From Cyanoderma ruficeps (Eukaryota; Chordata; Aves; Passeriformes; Timaliidae): a DNA stretch of 64,000 bases. The number at the start of each line of letters is the position of its first letter. Positions within the stretch are counted from its first letter, which is position 1. Below, piece by piece: positions 37,807 to 52,160 of this stretch. A model generated the notes under the pieces. It did no database searches. It was not told the DNA's origin and saw nothing but the letters and a program-made list of their open reading frames with translations. The position numbers were made by a program, and so were the translations under genes. The stretch covers positions 8,473,089-8,537,088 of the forward strand of contig VZDJ01000219.1 in NCBI GenBank assembly GCA_008694505.1. The letters are read 5' to 3'.

Positions 37807-40800
37807 CAGGGGCTGACTCCATATGGGAGGCACATGTCAAGCTGAGGGCATAAAACCATGCAAGAAATGATGAAAAAGCAGCACAGGTTACAGCAGATTG
37901 CCAGAGTTATCAATTCAAATGCGACAAACGATCCCTGTGGGCAATAATACTATTTCAAGAAGTGTCTACCTGGCAGGGGAGCAGCTGACTCCAGGAGCGT
38001 GGGCAGCCAGCCTGTGCTTTCCTGGAGTTGCACGTTCAGGACTCCTCCAGCAACAGACAGTTGGGGAAAATTACATGCATTTCTTCAAGTTCTTACAGGA
38101 TTTTAAATTGCAGTTATAACAACAACTTGATCACCAAGACAGACTAGAAAGAGAGGCAGCAAAACAGGGTGCTTGACAAGGTCAGCTTCGCTTCCCAGCC
38201 CAGCACAGTGTAATAAAGTGCAGCCTGAGCCACTGCAGCCAGCAAACCTGGCACAGGGAATACACAGCACCTTGTCAAATAAGCAGCAGTGTACGTGTCT
38301 AATGCCTTTAATTTTGTATATTGGAATCTGGTGCATTAATAAAGCCTGTCATAATGAGCACAATAGAGTTCGGAGCAATTTCTGCACATCAGTGTTACAT
38401 TAGCTTCCAGTTTAGAAAAAGTGTAAAGATACATAGCTTTCATTAGCTGACAAGATTTGTAAAAATTATGGGGAAGATAGTTAAAAGGAACTAATTCTTG
38501 CTACTGTGCAACTGAGTCCATGTTTTTAAAACAAATAAAAATAAGAACTTAAAAACAAAAACAACACACAAACCAATCTACTTACAGACAATTTTATACT
38601 TTCTGAGCCTGACATGGACCTGTTCTGACCCATTATTAGGAGCAGAATAACACACAAAAAGTCAGAGTTCTTCTTTATTCTTCAAGCTTAGCCCTGAAAA
38701 AGTCAACACTAGAATCTGATCATATTGCCATGATGGAGATAGCCTTTGTATTGGTTACTCCAAAAATCAGTTTCAAAGTATGTAGACAACAGAAAGAAAT
38801 GGGACAGTCTATTTTTAATAATGCAATTCCTTCATCTGTCTTATAATGAAATAATTTTTTGGCAGAACAGTTGGCTGAAACATGAAATTCTGGCAAATAT
38901 TACAATGTTCCCTAAACTTATGAATCAGAATACTCTAGAATTTTAGTCAATTCTTTCAACAAAGCAAAACTTAGCAAGTTACCATAACCTAATAAAAAAC
39001 CCAGAAAAATAAATCCTGGAATTTCTGTGTCTGGTGTAACACATGAGCTTCTAAACATCAACTGCTCACAACAAAACTCTTGAAAATGAGTTACAAAGTA
39101 AGGATTACTGACAGAAATTATTTGGTGTGTAATTTTAATTAACAGCTGAATTCAAGTAAGCCATGCTTTATTCCCAGGCAATTCAAAATAGAAAGAGGTG
39201 ACATTCATAAAATAAATTACTCTTTATGAATTATTCACCCAGTTCTAATATCTTTTTCAGACTTTTCAATCTGTTCACTAAACCCTACTGTGAAAAGCTC
39301 AATACCATATTCATTAAAACAAACTTCACTGAACCCTGAAGGAAAGCACACATAGTTTGGTCATTACAACCAACTGCTCTGCATCTGAAAATCCTGTTTT
39401 ACACAAATGCAGAATGTGTTCTCTTACCTGCATCTTAAAAGACACATCAACACCTGGATTACAAGTGCTATCCTTAAAAAGAAACTAAAGATATCTGGGC
39501 ATGACCTACTGACCTACTTCCTAGACAATCACGGGCAGACTTAGAAGATGTTGCCTCTGTCCTAATAGTGGTTGGATGTCATAAAACTCAGGATGAAGCC
39601 CCAGTCACAGACGTGTTCCCTTGCCATGTGAAAGAACATGCTTAAGGTAAGGTGAGTCATGGGCTAAGAGAGTAAACTTTCCACATCCTGACCTTCCCCT
39701 TGCACTAAGTCATCACTTGGGTCTGTCCAAGAGCAGAAGAGGGGTAGAGGCTCCTGAAACAGCAGCTGCCTTGGTCCACACTGTCAGGATGCAATCGCAG
39801 ACCCTTTAGTGACTCATGAACTTAAATCCTACAACAGAGGCACACAAACTAAACACAGCCATTGACCTTTGTTGGGGAATGCAGTGTGGTGATGAATGAA
39901 GAGTAACTGGAGCTGCTGCTGTCTGTGTTACTCACCATGGAGAGTTCACTTCTCCAGTATTAGTAAATACAAAAAATATGCAGTTTTATCATCAGCCAAA
40001 TAGCCAGGCTGTGGTCCACAGAGGATAATCTGGCAGTCATTGCTGCAAGGTTTCTCCATTTGGTTTGCTATTACATTAAATAAGATGTCTCAGATCTCTC
40101 TCTTAACAGTCATCTGGTGTGTTATCTCTCATGTATATTAGGAGGGCTGTTTTCCCGAAACCTGATGTATCATTGTAACCAGCATATGTCAGGGAATTGC
40201 AAATCAGCACATTACAGAGCACTGCTGTAGTCCCAGCCCTGAGAACAAAATGCAGCACCACACCAGAGGGCAGGACCACACGTCAACAGAGAGGCCCCTG
40301 CTCTGCTGGGAAGCTGAGCACATGCTGCTCTGGGCACATGGGGATCCCAAATGCCAGGCGGCACTGAAGGAAGGAGATTCACAATGCAAATCTAATATTT
40401 GCAGTCTTTCCCACAATCTTAGCCAAATTGCCAGTGATTTGTTGGCAGCTCAAGTAAATATGGAAGTATGCAAAAGCAGGAAAAGAAACACAATTCTGCA
40501 TTACAGGACAATAAACGAGAGCAGCCAGGGCAGGTAGTGATGCACCTCAGAGCAACTTCTGTCCCTCCAGTTTACTGTGACAGAGGGGGAAGCCTGTGCT
40601 CACTGGGCAGGGTCTTGTGGCATTGCTGTGCTTGGTGCTGCTATGTACAGGGGATGGAGAAACAGGACAGCAGAGGCAGAGTGGCTCTTTGAAAGGCTAT
40701 AAAGGGCATCCCCATTCCCTTTCTGTGAAATATGTCAGCATTAAATTAACTAACTCTGTTCTCAAATCCTCTGTTCTCATCTGCAGCGTCTGAGTTCTCT

Positions 40801-43800
40801 ACAAATCAATGCAGGTTACAATGAAGTTGCTGTTTCTCATTTTTGAAGTAAAATCTAGATCTCACATAGATATTTCTGAGCAAATTTAGGCCTTGAGAGG
40901 GTGAGGGAAAAGTGTTTTTTTCAGAAGGGAAATGGACTAAAAACCTCCAACTAACCCTAATGGATCTGCAGCTGTGTTCCCTCTGCTATATCACCATCCT
41001 GACCCTGTGCAGCCACAGCCTCCACTTTGCATCCAAGAAACATGACTAACATGCTGGGGGAGTAATCTGATAACTCAAAATGCTGGACAGTGACCTTTCA
41101 TGTCTACTCTGAGCCAGTCTAAAACCCCAGAGAACATTTTCCTTGGAGTGTCAGATGACCTACAGATGAAAAACACTTAAGATAAATCCTCTGCTTGCTG
41201 GGAGCGGGAAGAAAGATGGAATGGGATGACCCACAATTTAAAAGACCAATGGGAAGAAAGAAAAGAGAAAAATATGGCAAAGGCAGAATGGGAGAGAAAG
41301 CAGAACCTGCATGATATGGCATGAAGGCCCAACAGAAAAGGATGGAGTGGCAAAGAGAACAGGGTTTCAACTGAAATGTCACAAGAGGTTTGTTAAGCAG
41401 CTGCCACCAGTGAATTTTTAGAAATGAGAAATTTATATCACGGGAAATATAAGGTGATGAAAACTGATCATACCAAGAACATAATTCAAAGTTTCTTTCT
41501 CACCACATCCATACCTGGAATTATTTCTTACTAATCTTATGTCTTTAAAGGCGAGAGAACCAAGCCCATGTCACTGTCGTCAGAGATCACTGCCTAGCAC
41601 AGCAATACAACATATCCATCAAGAATGACCCACAGCAAGGAAACACTTCTGCAGTTCAACAGCTGCACATTGCTTTAAAGATGAACAGAAACAGACAAAA
41701 TACATTTTGTGCTATTTTAATATCTACATATTTAAACATATCTAGTAGGCAAAGGAAATCGAAATTCAAAGTGCTAGCAGACTGCCAAAACCAAAAGAAA
41801 AACCCCATGGTGTTGCTGTTGGCTCCAAAGAAAATGGTTTGTCCCTTCTTCCAAGAACTTTTAAAGCTAGTGATAGAAATCAAAAGGAGGGGAGAAAAAC
41901 ATAGATCTAAAAAGAAGAAAATTACCATGTAAATGGAAACCACATACTGGGTCCCATATGTGTATCACATACTTCTGCTCATGGTGTGTATCTGCCCTGT
42001 AACCCACAATTTCAGGTCAATACTCTCCACTGTCACTGTTCTCTCTCTAACACACACCTACTCTGGGCATTAACACACACTGTGGCTTATTTTTGTTTGT
42101 GTAGAGATAAAGGGAAAGACCATCTCTAAGTAACAGTCAACTTAGATCATTATTAGAAAATGAGTTTCTGTGGGGAGCTTCACAAAGTTCTCATCTCCTG
42201 TCTGGCAATGAGCGTTGCACTGGCTGAAGGAGCAGGTGGGGAAAGCTTTGAACCCAAAGGAGCCTCTCATTTGTGATCAAGAAGGAGAGAGGTAAGGGGC
42301 TGAGGTGACCCCATTCTCAGCCGTCAGCCATATCTGTGCCAGCATTTTTTGCAAACCAGATGATTTAGAAAGAAGACACTCCACTCCACCATGTAGATAT
42401 TTCTGCAACTGAAAGGATAAAAGGATTGCGGGCACCAACCAGAAAGCAGATCTCAAAATATATGAAAGGGGGAAATGTGGATGATGAGATCTGCGTTTGA
42501 GACATGTTTAAGGTGCTTGAAGCAGTTTGGAAAGAAATCCTAGCTTTGCAGGCTTCCTACTATATAAAGAGGCATCACACTCCAAAGCCAGAAAGATGAG
42601 CAGAAAAAGCAGAAGCAAATGAATCAACTAGTACCACAAAGTGGATGCACATAAATTAAAGCTCACTAAGTGCTGGAGATTATGCTCATCTGAAAGAGGA
42701 ATTTGTTTGTCATAACTTAATCTTACCCAGACGAACATTCAGCAACTACATTCACTTCATTGCCAGACAAGACCGTTCTGGCAGAGGCTTGAGATGCTCT
42801 AGCTAAGTCCCAGTAAGTTCACAATTTTAGGGAGTTTTGTTCCTCAAATAAACCATCCTCAAGCATTGTTAAAGAAATCTTAAGGCTATTACACCAATAA
42901 ATAATTCATCATATTTCAGGGGGAAAAAAGCAACCACTCACAGCTTCAGAGTGGGATGACTTTACATCAGGTATTAATCTTCATGTACCTGTGGCTGGGA
43001 CCTTTGGCTTTGGCCATTTTCAAGGCAGAAAAACTTGATTAATGAGAAAACAGATGGTAACTGATATGATAAAATACTTACTCCTGACAGGCAGAAACAA
43101 CACATTTACATCCAGTGCAACCCAGATACCCCTGCCCTCCTCAGAAGGGCAATACAACCATGACTCCTGCTCCACAGCTGTGTTTCCTTAAGAAAGAAAA
43201 GAAGGATCAAGAATGTGAACATGGAGAATTCCTGTTGGTAGAGAGGCAATGAAAACAAGATTGTACAGTCTGTGAATTCAGACTGAAATCTAAGTTTTTG
43301 CCACCACTTTTCCTCTCGTTGCACCACCAAAATTAAATGAACCCAGAACAAGTTATAAATTGGCCTTTATAAAAACAGGATTTGTTGTCTTTAAATGCAC
43401 AGTGCTCTGCCATCCCGCAATGCATGAATTCTGCAGCCTTTGCACTTTAAGGGATATTAATTCAAATGAATACAGTAGCAGACCACTGCCATATATTACA
43501 CTCTGTTTTTACAGATGTACGTAGTTTTCCAATTGAAAGATAAAATAATGCAAACCTTGGCAGGGGAATTAGGCATGCAGGCAGAGTCAAAGTACAGGTA
43601 TGAAATACAAAGCAGGACTGGCATGCTGACAGGACATTGCTATTCTCTAGGGAAATCTAACATTTTAAAAGGATAAAGTGTGCAGCTTAAGAACATCTGA
43701 ATGGTCAAACACAGCTTCCTGTTTACATAAATTAATAGAAGATTAGTCTTTTCCAAGCTTTGAGTTCAGTAAGTGACGTGTAAATTCCATGTGACTCACA

Positions 43801-45384
43801 AATCCTTTGCATATGGCCCAAGCACACATGGGATTTTCCATCCCAAATCAGCACTTGACTCCAGCATTTTCCTGTAATGGTGATTTCTGGGAATGGAGAT
43901 AGGAACTCTAAGATCTTTTTCTCAGTCCATCCTTCTAAAGACATGTGGTAACTTTGTTTTGCAGGAGCAAGCCTGGTAAAAATGCAGACCAGATGGACAT
44001 ACATGGCTATTGGGAGGCATCCAAAGAAACACACACTTATCTTCTCAGGCTGAGCCCAATGTCCTGGTATTTCTCCTGAAGAATGGTGAGTGATCTTACC
44101 CTCCTCACTCCCAACATAAGGGTTAGAATAAAAGTTCTCTACAGATGTCCGATATTCTACATGGTAACCACAAGTTGGTAAGAAAGATGGAAAGCAAATT
44201 CTTACCATGTTGGGAATTGCATGTGTCTTCCTCAAGGGAAATATTCAAATCGACCTCCACTGCATTTTCAAGCCTCATGAGTGCCACAATAAACAAATAA
44301 GCCCTGAAAAGTCTGATGGCTTCATTTTCCACTGAGGCCAAGTGCTATCCACTACAAAGAGGGACTGATGATTGCCCCACGGCCAGGGTGGGAAAGGCAC
44401 GATCCCAGCAAGGATGGGCATCACACTCACTCCACACTAATTGGAAGAATCATCTGCTGCCTGTTTCAGCTGGCCTTGCAACCTCTTCACACACAGTCCA
44501 AACACTCCTCGCGGGAAAACTGGCAAAAGCCCCAGAGAATTACAAAATGATGATTTTTTTCTTGGCCAAGACAGATTGCCAGAGTTAATTATGAACCATT
44601 ATTTAGACATATTGGTGAGGAAGACATAACAATTCTCAATACTCAGACTTATTATGAGGCCTGCCAAATTCCTGCCTCTTGGTTCAACGCTGCACGTAGA
44701 CCAAGACATTCCTTCAGAAATTGGCATTGATGAAATTTTATGAATAAGCAAAACAACCCATTAGCAAGGGGTCTCTGAACACCCATTAGTCAGAGCAGCA
44801 AAAAAAGCATGAGATGGAGCAGCCTACATGGTCACTTCTCACCCTGTCCCAATAACGTGGATCGTGAGAAATGGATTTGCAGCCACTGAACGACCCAAAA
44901 ATGTTGATAGCTTGGGAATAGGCTGAAATTTTGCCCTGTTAAGTGGAAAGACTGGGGAAATGAATTTTCATGTTGCCAAGAAATTAAATCAAATTTAATT
45001 TCCCATCTTGAGCTTTTTTTGAATCTTCTCAACTTCTTGCAAATCAGTCATTATGCCAAGAAAATATCTTTAAAATATCACAACGAACACAAACCCCATA
45101 CTGCTAAAGCAAATGATGAGTTAGAAAAAGAAAACATTTTCTCCAGTGTCTGAAAAGCTTTGATGCCAACTAACAGAAGATGGGAGAAGTATCATAATAA
45201 GAAACTGAGAATTTAATACATGAAGAGCGATGGGATAGTTGGACAATATAATATAGGAAAGCTATGAGAACTGCATTAACAGCAAAGCTCCAAGCCACTC
45301 CTAACTACAATAATATGTGCTGATGGGATTGTGGAGAAATATGAGGGTTTTTTTCATAATATATGATGCATAAGAAAGAGCAAA

Positions 45385-45413
45385 TGTCTGTCCTCACTGG
45401 GCAAGGACAGACA
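45385..45413. repeat. 10-bp perfect hairpin, 9-nt loop
   Basis: TGTCTGTCCT at 45385-45394 pairs with AGGACAGACA at 45404-45413. It lies about 240 bases left of the old LINE fragment and no terminator-like or RNA-gene context is seen. Confidence 0.8.
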
Positions 45414-45649
45414 CAGAGTTTTTCTGTCTACATAGAGGGTGATAGAGAAGGATATGACAGCAGTGTTTGTGAGCCCAGTGATTGCCTGTGAAGCCCCAAG
45501 GGTCCCCAGTTGCAATAAGAACAAATATTCTCAGTACTTTGGGACTCCCCAATAAAAGTTCAATATCCTGTTTCCAAAGGTGTCCTGTAACTCCTTCCTA
45601 AGAAACTAAGTAGTATTAAACATCATACCTCCTGGAAACTTGCAAGTGA

Positions 45650-46000
45650 GCAGTGATGTTCTCCAGAATATACTTCCTACTTCCAGCAAAGTGCTGGTCT
45701 GGGATTTCCTGCAGCGGTGCTGGTGAATGAATACTTCTCAGCCCTTAATCAATTTTCCTTCTGTGAATCTCTGATGATTTTTTGAACTCTTGCAGTACTT
45801 TACCATCCATGGTATCACTCAGCAAGTAGTTCCATGGCTTTGCTATGCTGAGCTGGCTTCCTTGTGCTTGTCTGAAACTGCTTTCACTAAGTTTTACTTG
45901 ATGTCTCTTAGGTGTTACATAGGAAGAGACACGGGACCTTCTCCTGATCGCTCATGATTTTATAGATCTTGATAGCTCAGTATCACTTTCCATCTCTCCT
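45650..46000 (-). mobile_element. Old CR1/L3-like LINE fragment with ORF2 C-terminal remnant
   Basis: Read on the minus strand, this resembles the end of ORF2 of ancient amniote CR1/L3 elements. Landmarks in order are TATAAAATCATGAG, AGACATCAAGTAAAACTTAG, a segment resembling the usual arginine/lysine-rich stretch before the Phe-Phe, CATGGAACTACTTGCTGAG (the Trp-Asn-x-Leu-Pro region) and GAGTTCAAAAAATCATCAGA. The reading frame is broken and only scraps of protein can be followed. The most secure part is about 45775-45980. The divergence indicates an insertion much older than the three CR1 tails. Assignment to CR1 or L3 is uncertain. Confidence 0.72.
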
Positions 46001-46938
46001 CCCCTGGAATTGTTCTGTCCCTTGCAACACTCTCTAAACTGCCCTTGGAGACAGGTCCATCACAGTCCCCGTGGCACTCTCAGGGCCAGGAACAGTTTTG
46101 TTTGGTTCCCACACGGCCATACAAACAGTCTGGTCTTCCAGAGACTCAGATGAGGAAGAGTTTTGTGGAAATGCTACATATTACCACTGCAATTCACTGG
46201 CTGTTCTTCTATACATCCTCAATTCTGTAATAGTACCATATTCCATAGTTTTGTTTTATATTATTTTGGTATTACACATCATACCTACTGCAAACTTGTC
46301 ACAGAGGTCCCATTGAAAGGTTTAGTCTCAATTCAAGGTTATGCCCCAATCTGAATACAAGATTTGCAAGTTATAATTCAAGGTAACAGAACACTATTGT
46401 GGATGAAAAGCGACAGACAGCAAAATTAGTGGTTTATCCTTGCACAACCACAGCTTCTGCTATCCCAGTGAAGTCTGTTTTCTACCACCGTAAAGTTCAA
46501 ACAATTCATGCTTAGAGGAAAGAATTCATTTCACAATTTTATCACTGTTGTTATGATACCAGCAGGGGTTTCTTTTAAAGCCCGCTCTGGCAGGAGCATA
46601 ACTCCCTTCGATTCCCTCCCTGCATTTAAAACAAAACACAACGAGCTGTTGTGGTTGCAAAGAAACATTTGAACTTTAACACAATCTTAAAAGCTCAGGG
46701 GAGGCAACAGACATAAACCCAAACATGATGAGAAATTAAACAACAAATCTAAGGATTTCTCACCAAATCTCATTTTCTGAGCAATTTGATTTGGTGCATG
46801 AACCTCCCTCTAGACTCTCTGGATTATCTGTCTGTTTCCTAATGCCATGCCTGCAGCTCATGCAAGTTTAAAACAGGTTCCTTGGGTATTCATTTCACCA
46901 TGAAGTTCAGCTCAGGCTCATCAGCCTTTTTGGGATGA

Positions 46939-46983
46939 GAGAGGCTGCAGTTACAGGTTGTTTTGGAGGGGTTGCAGCCTCTC
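46939..46983. repeat. 11-bp perfect inverted repeat, 23-nt loop
   Basis: GAGAGGCTGCA at 46939-46949 pairs exactly with TGCAGCCTCTC at 46973-46983, and G-U pairs could extend the stem inward in RNA. It is a GC-rich hairpin in an otherwise unremarkable intron. Confidence 0.8.
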
Positions 46984-47526
46984 CTTCAAGCTCTTGGTAC
47001 CTGCATGTGGTCTACACAAGCTGCAATCACACCTTTGACCCAAGAGGCACAGACCTAAATTGAGTTCAGAAGGACTCCAAGTTGGATTTAGTAGCTCAGA
47101 GTTTCACTCTGCTGCTTTCCACAGTTCAGAATACAACTGAAACATCTTTTTCATTTTGCACAACACACTAAGTTACAAAATAATACTCACATACTCCAAA
47201 TTCATGTTGCAGTTTGTATCCAAATTCCATGTATTTATGTCTGTTTATATGAAATCATTGCATATTTTAAGTCTTTACATAACATGGGAACCTAAAAATG
47301 GTAAAAGCTGCTCCAGGAAATTGGTATTCACTCACAGTTTGTTTACACTTGATTCAGAACTTCTTTTCAAAAGCTTCTCTGAATTATTATTAGCAGCTTT
47401 TATACAATGCTGAAAACATACAGATCATTTTACACATAATATGAAGAACACTCTCTGTCCTGAAAACTTAATCATGGACTGAGTTGAATTGGAGTCAGAT
47501 TTCACAATCATCTTCTCAATTTGAGA

Positions 47527-47568
47527 ATATAAATGGCAATGTTTATAAGTATAAATATAAATGGCAAT
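47527..47568. repeat. 28-bp-spaced direct repeat beside a CR1 tail
   Basis: The 14-mer ATATAAATGGCAAT occurs at 47527-47540 and again at 47555-47568, with an AT-rich spacer. The second copy ends only a few bases before the recognisable CR1 tail begins, so the duplication may have arisen with, or next to, that insertion. Confidence 0.8.
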
Positions 47569-47575
47569 AGTCCTT

Positions 47576-47652
47576 TCCATGGCAGGGGGTTGGAACTAGA
47601 TGATCTCTAAGGTCCCTTCCAACCCAAACCCATTGTATGATTCATTCCATGA
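47576..47652 (+). mobile_element. CR1 LINE 3' end, 5'-truncated
   Basis: The plus strand reads CCATGGCAGGGGGTTGGAAC, then TAGATGATCTCTAAGG, TCCCTTCCAACCC and a degenerate octamer end ATGATTCATTCCATGA. This is a CR1 tail in forward orientation, antisense to the host gene. The bases immediately to its left are a 28-bp-period AT-rich duplication that is not part of CR1. Confidence 0.88.
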
Positions 47653-48831
47653 ATGTGCCCTCATTTGTACAAAATTGCTTAGAAGTCAGCTAAATACATG
47701 CTTGGCTGAAACAAGCAGGCATTTATCTGACAATCTTGGCATGTACAAAACTTATTTACAGCAAATGAGAAAAATGGGGAGTTTGAAGATAGAGAGCTTC
47801 AAACATTGAACATTATAAAACTGTTCTACAGTTGTTCTAGGCATGATCAGTGGAGGTTCACCAGCTGCATTTTGTGCCCAGCTCTGGTACCTGATCCTAC
47901 CCATCCCCTTTAATTTGTTTGTGGCCTTGGTCAGCTCTGGGCCCGTCTGTACTTCCAAGAGCACTGACGTGCTTCTCTCAGCCCACTATTCAAACCTCTG
48001 GTTTCCAACCATGTCTGAACACATCCCCAGACACTACTGGGAAATCCCCTTAGAAGTTTCCAGGTAACTCTCTGAGGAAATATTCCAGCTGTGAGACAGC
48101 AAATTATTTATTTTCTATTTTCCCCTTTCTATTTTTTAATATAGACGACATTAAGTAGCTCCCACATTGCTTATTTTAGTTGTCTCCCTTTTGTAGCTGC
48201 ACTGAATTGGCAGAAGACAACTCTGCCCTGCTCCTGTTCTCACACCAGGCTTTTACATTCCAGAAGTGCCTCTAAAAACAAAGGTGCTTTTTTTTCCTCC
48301 TCATTTTAAATACTGTGTGTTTGAACAACCATCAGTGCCCTCTCAATGACCAGGCAGCTCAGACTCCAGAAATCCATGAGGGAACCACAGGCTACAACCA
48401 TCTCTCTCCATCCATTCCCAGAACCCAGAGTTCACATGGAAGTGCTTCCATGGGATGCCAAGGGGAAACTGGTACTTGGAAAGGGAATTCTACTCTACAT
48501 TTTTTACCACTTTTAAGCTTGTCTGGTCCTTCTGAAGGAGAATGTAATTTTCATGGCTACTGGGTAGGAGAGGATAAGGACAGGAATGCTGCTTCATGAA
48601 GACCTTGTGGTGTGCCCTCCTAATGGTACAAGGGGAAGAATTCTCCCACCCATCTTCAAGAAAACTGACACTACTACGAGTTCCTGCTTTGGTTCAAGTC
48701 TCAACATCTCATCACCTGGAAGCTCTTAGTAGCTGCACAAGCTGCAGCCAAAGCAGTCCAGGCCTCTGAGTGAACAGCTACCACCTGTTACCCCTGACAG
48801 TTTCTAGTAATTTCCATGAAACTCTGAAAGT

Positions 48832-48852
48832 AAAAGAAAGAAAGAAAAAAAG
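48832..48852. repeat. (AAAG)n microsatellite
   Basis: Three to four AAAG units followed by seven adenines. No transposable element body was recognised on either side. Confidence 0.75.
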
Positions 48853-51800
48853 CCCAGAACCCCATACACTCATGCCTTAGGAACCAGCCAAAACCCTGAG
48901 ACAAGCAGTACCCCATTTATCTGGAGAATCTGACAACCACTCCTGCCATGTAAAGGCGGACCTTCTAATCTAGCCAATTTGTAAAGCTACAGGAATTCAT
49001 TCCAGTGCTGCACAGCAGGCACGCTCCAGCAGAAAATCAATTCCAATGAGCAAAGACTGTGGCAAGCACAGAATACTTATTTTAGTATTTTGGTGAAAGC
49101 TGAGGTGGTTATTAATTTTTGTTTTACTATTATTATCGATACATTTTCCAATGTATACATCTAACAATTTCCAGGGAAAAAGGGCATCAGATGAGGCAGA
49201 AATTATCTTCTTACTAATAGGTTTGGTGGGTTTAGTGCTATTGTGACCCTCTTCAAAATATATCACAGATCCCAAAGGATGACAGACTGCAGAGAGAAAA
49301 AGACACTTCCAGTGCATTCACAAAACCACACAATCCTAGACACAGAGCCTAACTTAGTGGTCTTTTGAGGGTCTTCATCCAAGCATGAAGCCATTCCACT
49401 CTTTCACTCTTAAATCAGGTTTTGCTGGTTAACACACCACTAGTTCTCAAAATTTTACAAGGAAATCCTAGGCTTAAAACAGGACAGACCAGAATCACAA
49501 ATCCCCAAACTCCAGATTCTGAAAGCAACCAAAACCCTGTCAGACTGGATTCTCACCTTGAGCTCACAATGGGAGCTGAAACACTTACTCAAAAGCAGAT
49601 GGTTTTCTCTACCTCATTAAATATTTAAACCACATATTATGGTGGGATGTTTTGTGCCTTGTCCATCCACAGCAAGCAAATGAGAACTCAGGGGAAAATC
49701 ATGACACATCCTAAATATTTGCTGGCAGGCTGAGAAGTGCCACTGTCCATTGATGGGCTCGTAAAAAAGCAGAGCTCTGGGACATTTGACTGATCGCTGT
49801 GCCAGGGAGAAACTCCCACTGGAAGGACTCTGCCTGCAGGGTCGAGCACAGAGCTGTGGTGGGAGCAGACACTGGAGATCACACTGAAGGACTTCTACAG
49901 CCCTTACTGATTATTCAAATTACAGCAGCACTTTGAGGAACTGAGATCAACCAGAGTGCTTGCTCCTCCAGTTCCCAGCGGGTCCAGGATATGGTACAGA
50001 AGGAATCTAATAGACTCCCAGACCTAAAATCAATTATTGACGTTTTTGAAATTTGTTGCCTTTTTAATTGTAAGCAACTGTAAATTCACTCTCCTGGTTT
50101 TATCCAAAGCTCCACAGGATCAAGTTTCAGTTCCTGTCTTTAAACTTATGTGTTCATATTCATACAGTGGGCTTTTAAAAACAAAAGTAAATAAAAAACC
50201 AATCACAAGTTGTAAACAAAATCTTAGTACAACCAAAAAGGTACACTCAGCATCAAGAGACAAACAGAAGATGTGAATAACTAAAAAAAACCCTTCTTTT
50301 TCTTTTTTTCAATTATTCTGTACTTGGGGGTGGAACAGCAGGATTGAGCCAAAATGATTTAAATTGGCTTTACTGCAACACATCCCCAGGAGGATTTAAA
50401 CCCAGAAAATGAGAGCAGAAGCCTTGGTGTTCAGCCTAGGAGCTGTCTGGATCAAAGGTTACAGAAGAAATCACAAAGCCAGATAAGCATTTGTACTTTG
50501 ACATGTAGGACCTCTCCTAGAGCAGGTTCTGCCCAAATTCTCTGCAAAATAACTGCTAGCAGTAATGATATCTATAAACTGTTCACAAGGCAGTGATATG
50601 GCATGTTTTTAAGTTCTTCAAAGGGATTAGTGAATTTCACGCTTGCCAGAAAAACAGATAATATTCTTAATATTCTCCTTTGTTTTGCAACCAGATAATG
50701 ACTGTTTAAGAACAGTTCTTATTCCTTTAACCTTTGCTCGAGTAATGGAATATTTTATACACATGAAATTTGCCCCTGTCTGTGACCCCTGTTACACCAC
50801 CTAAAGAGCATATTTTAATAGAATATTTAATGATAGGCCAGTAATTCCAGCATACCACAATTCATTTATTTCACAATCCCCATTTATATTGCAATTCCAG
50901 TCAGTTATTTTTCACACATGCTTGGTGATAAGGCTGCAGCTCCAAGGACTCCATCAAATACACCTGCCAAGTCACAACAACCGCAAGCAGTGAGAACAAC
51001 ATTTAACATCCCGTTTACAGCACTAAATGTATATGTTTAATGGAGCCTAAATGGCAAAGCCTCGTGTCTCCCACATCCTTCTCTGTAAAGTCAGGTAAGT
51101 GTTAGTAGTAGTTTTCTTGTCTGGAAGGGAAACATGACTTTTTCTACAGCTGCTTATCTTAAACTCAAGCTTTCGACCTTAAGGGGTAAATAGTGTGAGG
51201 ATTTAAGAATAAATCTCAGTGAAACACATGGAAGATTTACTACAGACAATTTGAAAATGTAAAAGAGAAAAAAACATTCTGACGGAAAATTATTTAGGTC
51301 ACTGGGATAATTCATTGTTATGTGCCCTAGAATTTATAATGCCACTTGCTCACTCCAGTATTGATATGTATGCATTAGCAGTTACATGGCACATCATGAA
51401 TCTGACACGTGCACCTCACAAACACTTCAAATCAATAAACATCTTTATATTGAGAAGACAGTTTTTCCTGTGTTTTTAAGGGCCAACAATTTTGACTCCT
51501 TTTCCCCACATCATCTCTAGTAGTGATGAATGAAACCACTACAGTTTCAAACCACTCTGTAAAACTACCTGCATAACCCTTCCACAAAGAAAAGGGCAGA
51601 CACCCTGCAGAGGTTTTAATTCTCCTCATATCTTTCTGCCTGCTGACTACACCAAACACTTTCATTCCTCAGTACCATTTGCATCTTATTCAAAGGTATT
51701 TTAAGATCTGAACTGAAAATCCTGCCCTCTGCTTCCCAGTCTCTTTGCCAACCAGCTCCACACGTCTCTAACAGAAAGAGAATTTTGTTCCATATTTTTT

Positions 51801-52160
51801 CTATTAACATCTTTGGGATTTTGGGGTGCTTCCCACTTCCTAAAATCAGATCCAATGTCAACATTCATACCTTTGGAGACTAAGGAAATTCCTGTGGCCT
51901 GACCTGATCCATGCTACTCAAGTGTTGTGCTGAGAGCTTAGTAATCCACTTGAAGCCACAAATTATGGTGAGAACCCTTCAGGAGCTCTAACACTAGTTT
52001 GGATTGCTGTTAAAATGCATTTGCTGGTAGACTAGCTGCAAAAAAGAAGAGAAGTTGATCAGAAAAACTACTTACTAAATGCTTTGCAAAAAATTATTAC
52101 CATTTTCAGCTGTTTTCCAAAAGCTCTAGTAATGAACAAAAGATTCTTATGTCCTCCTTC

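Noticed and set aside
43732..44235. 167-codon minus-strand open frame as a gene or exon
   Set aside because: No family resemblance and no matching splice-site pair noticed; length is within chance for 64 kb in six frames.
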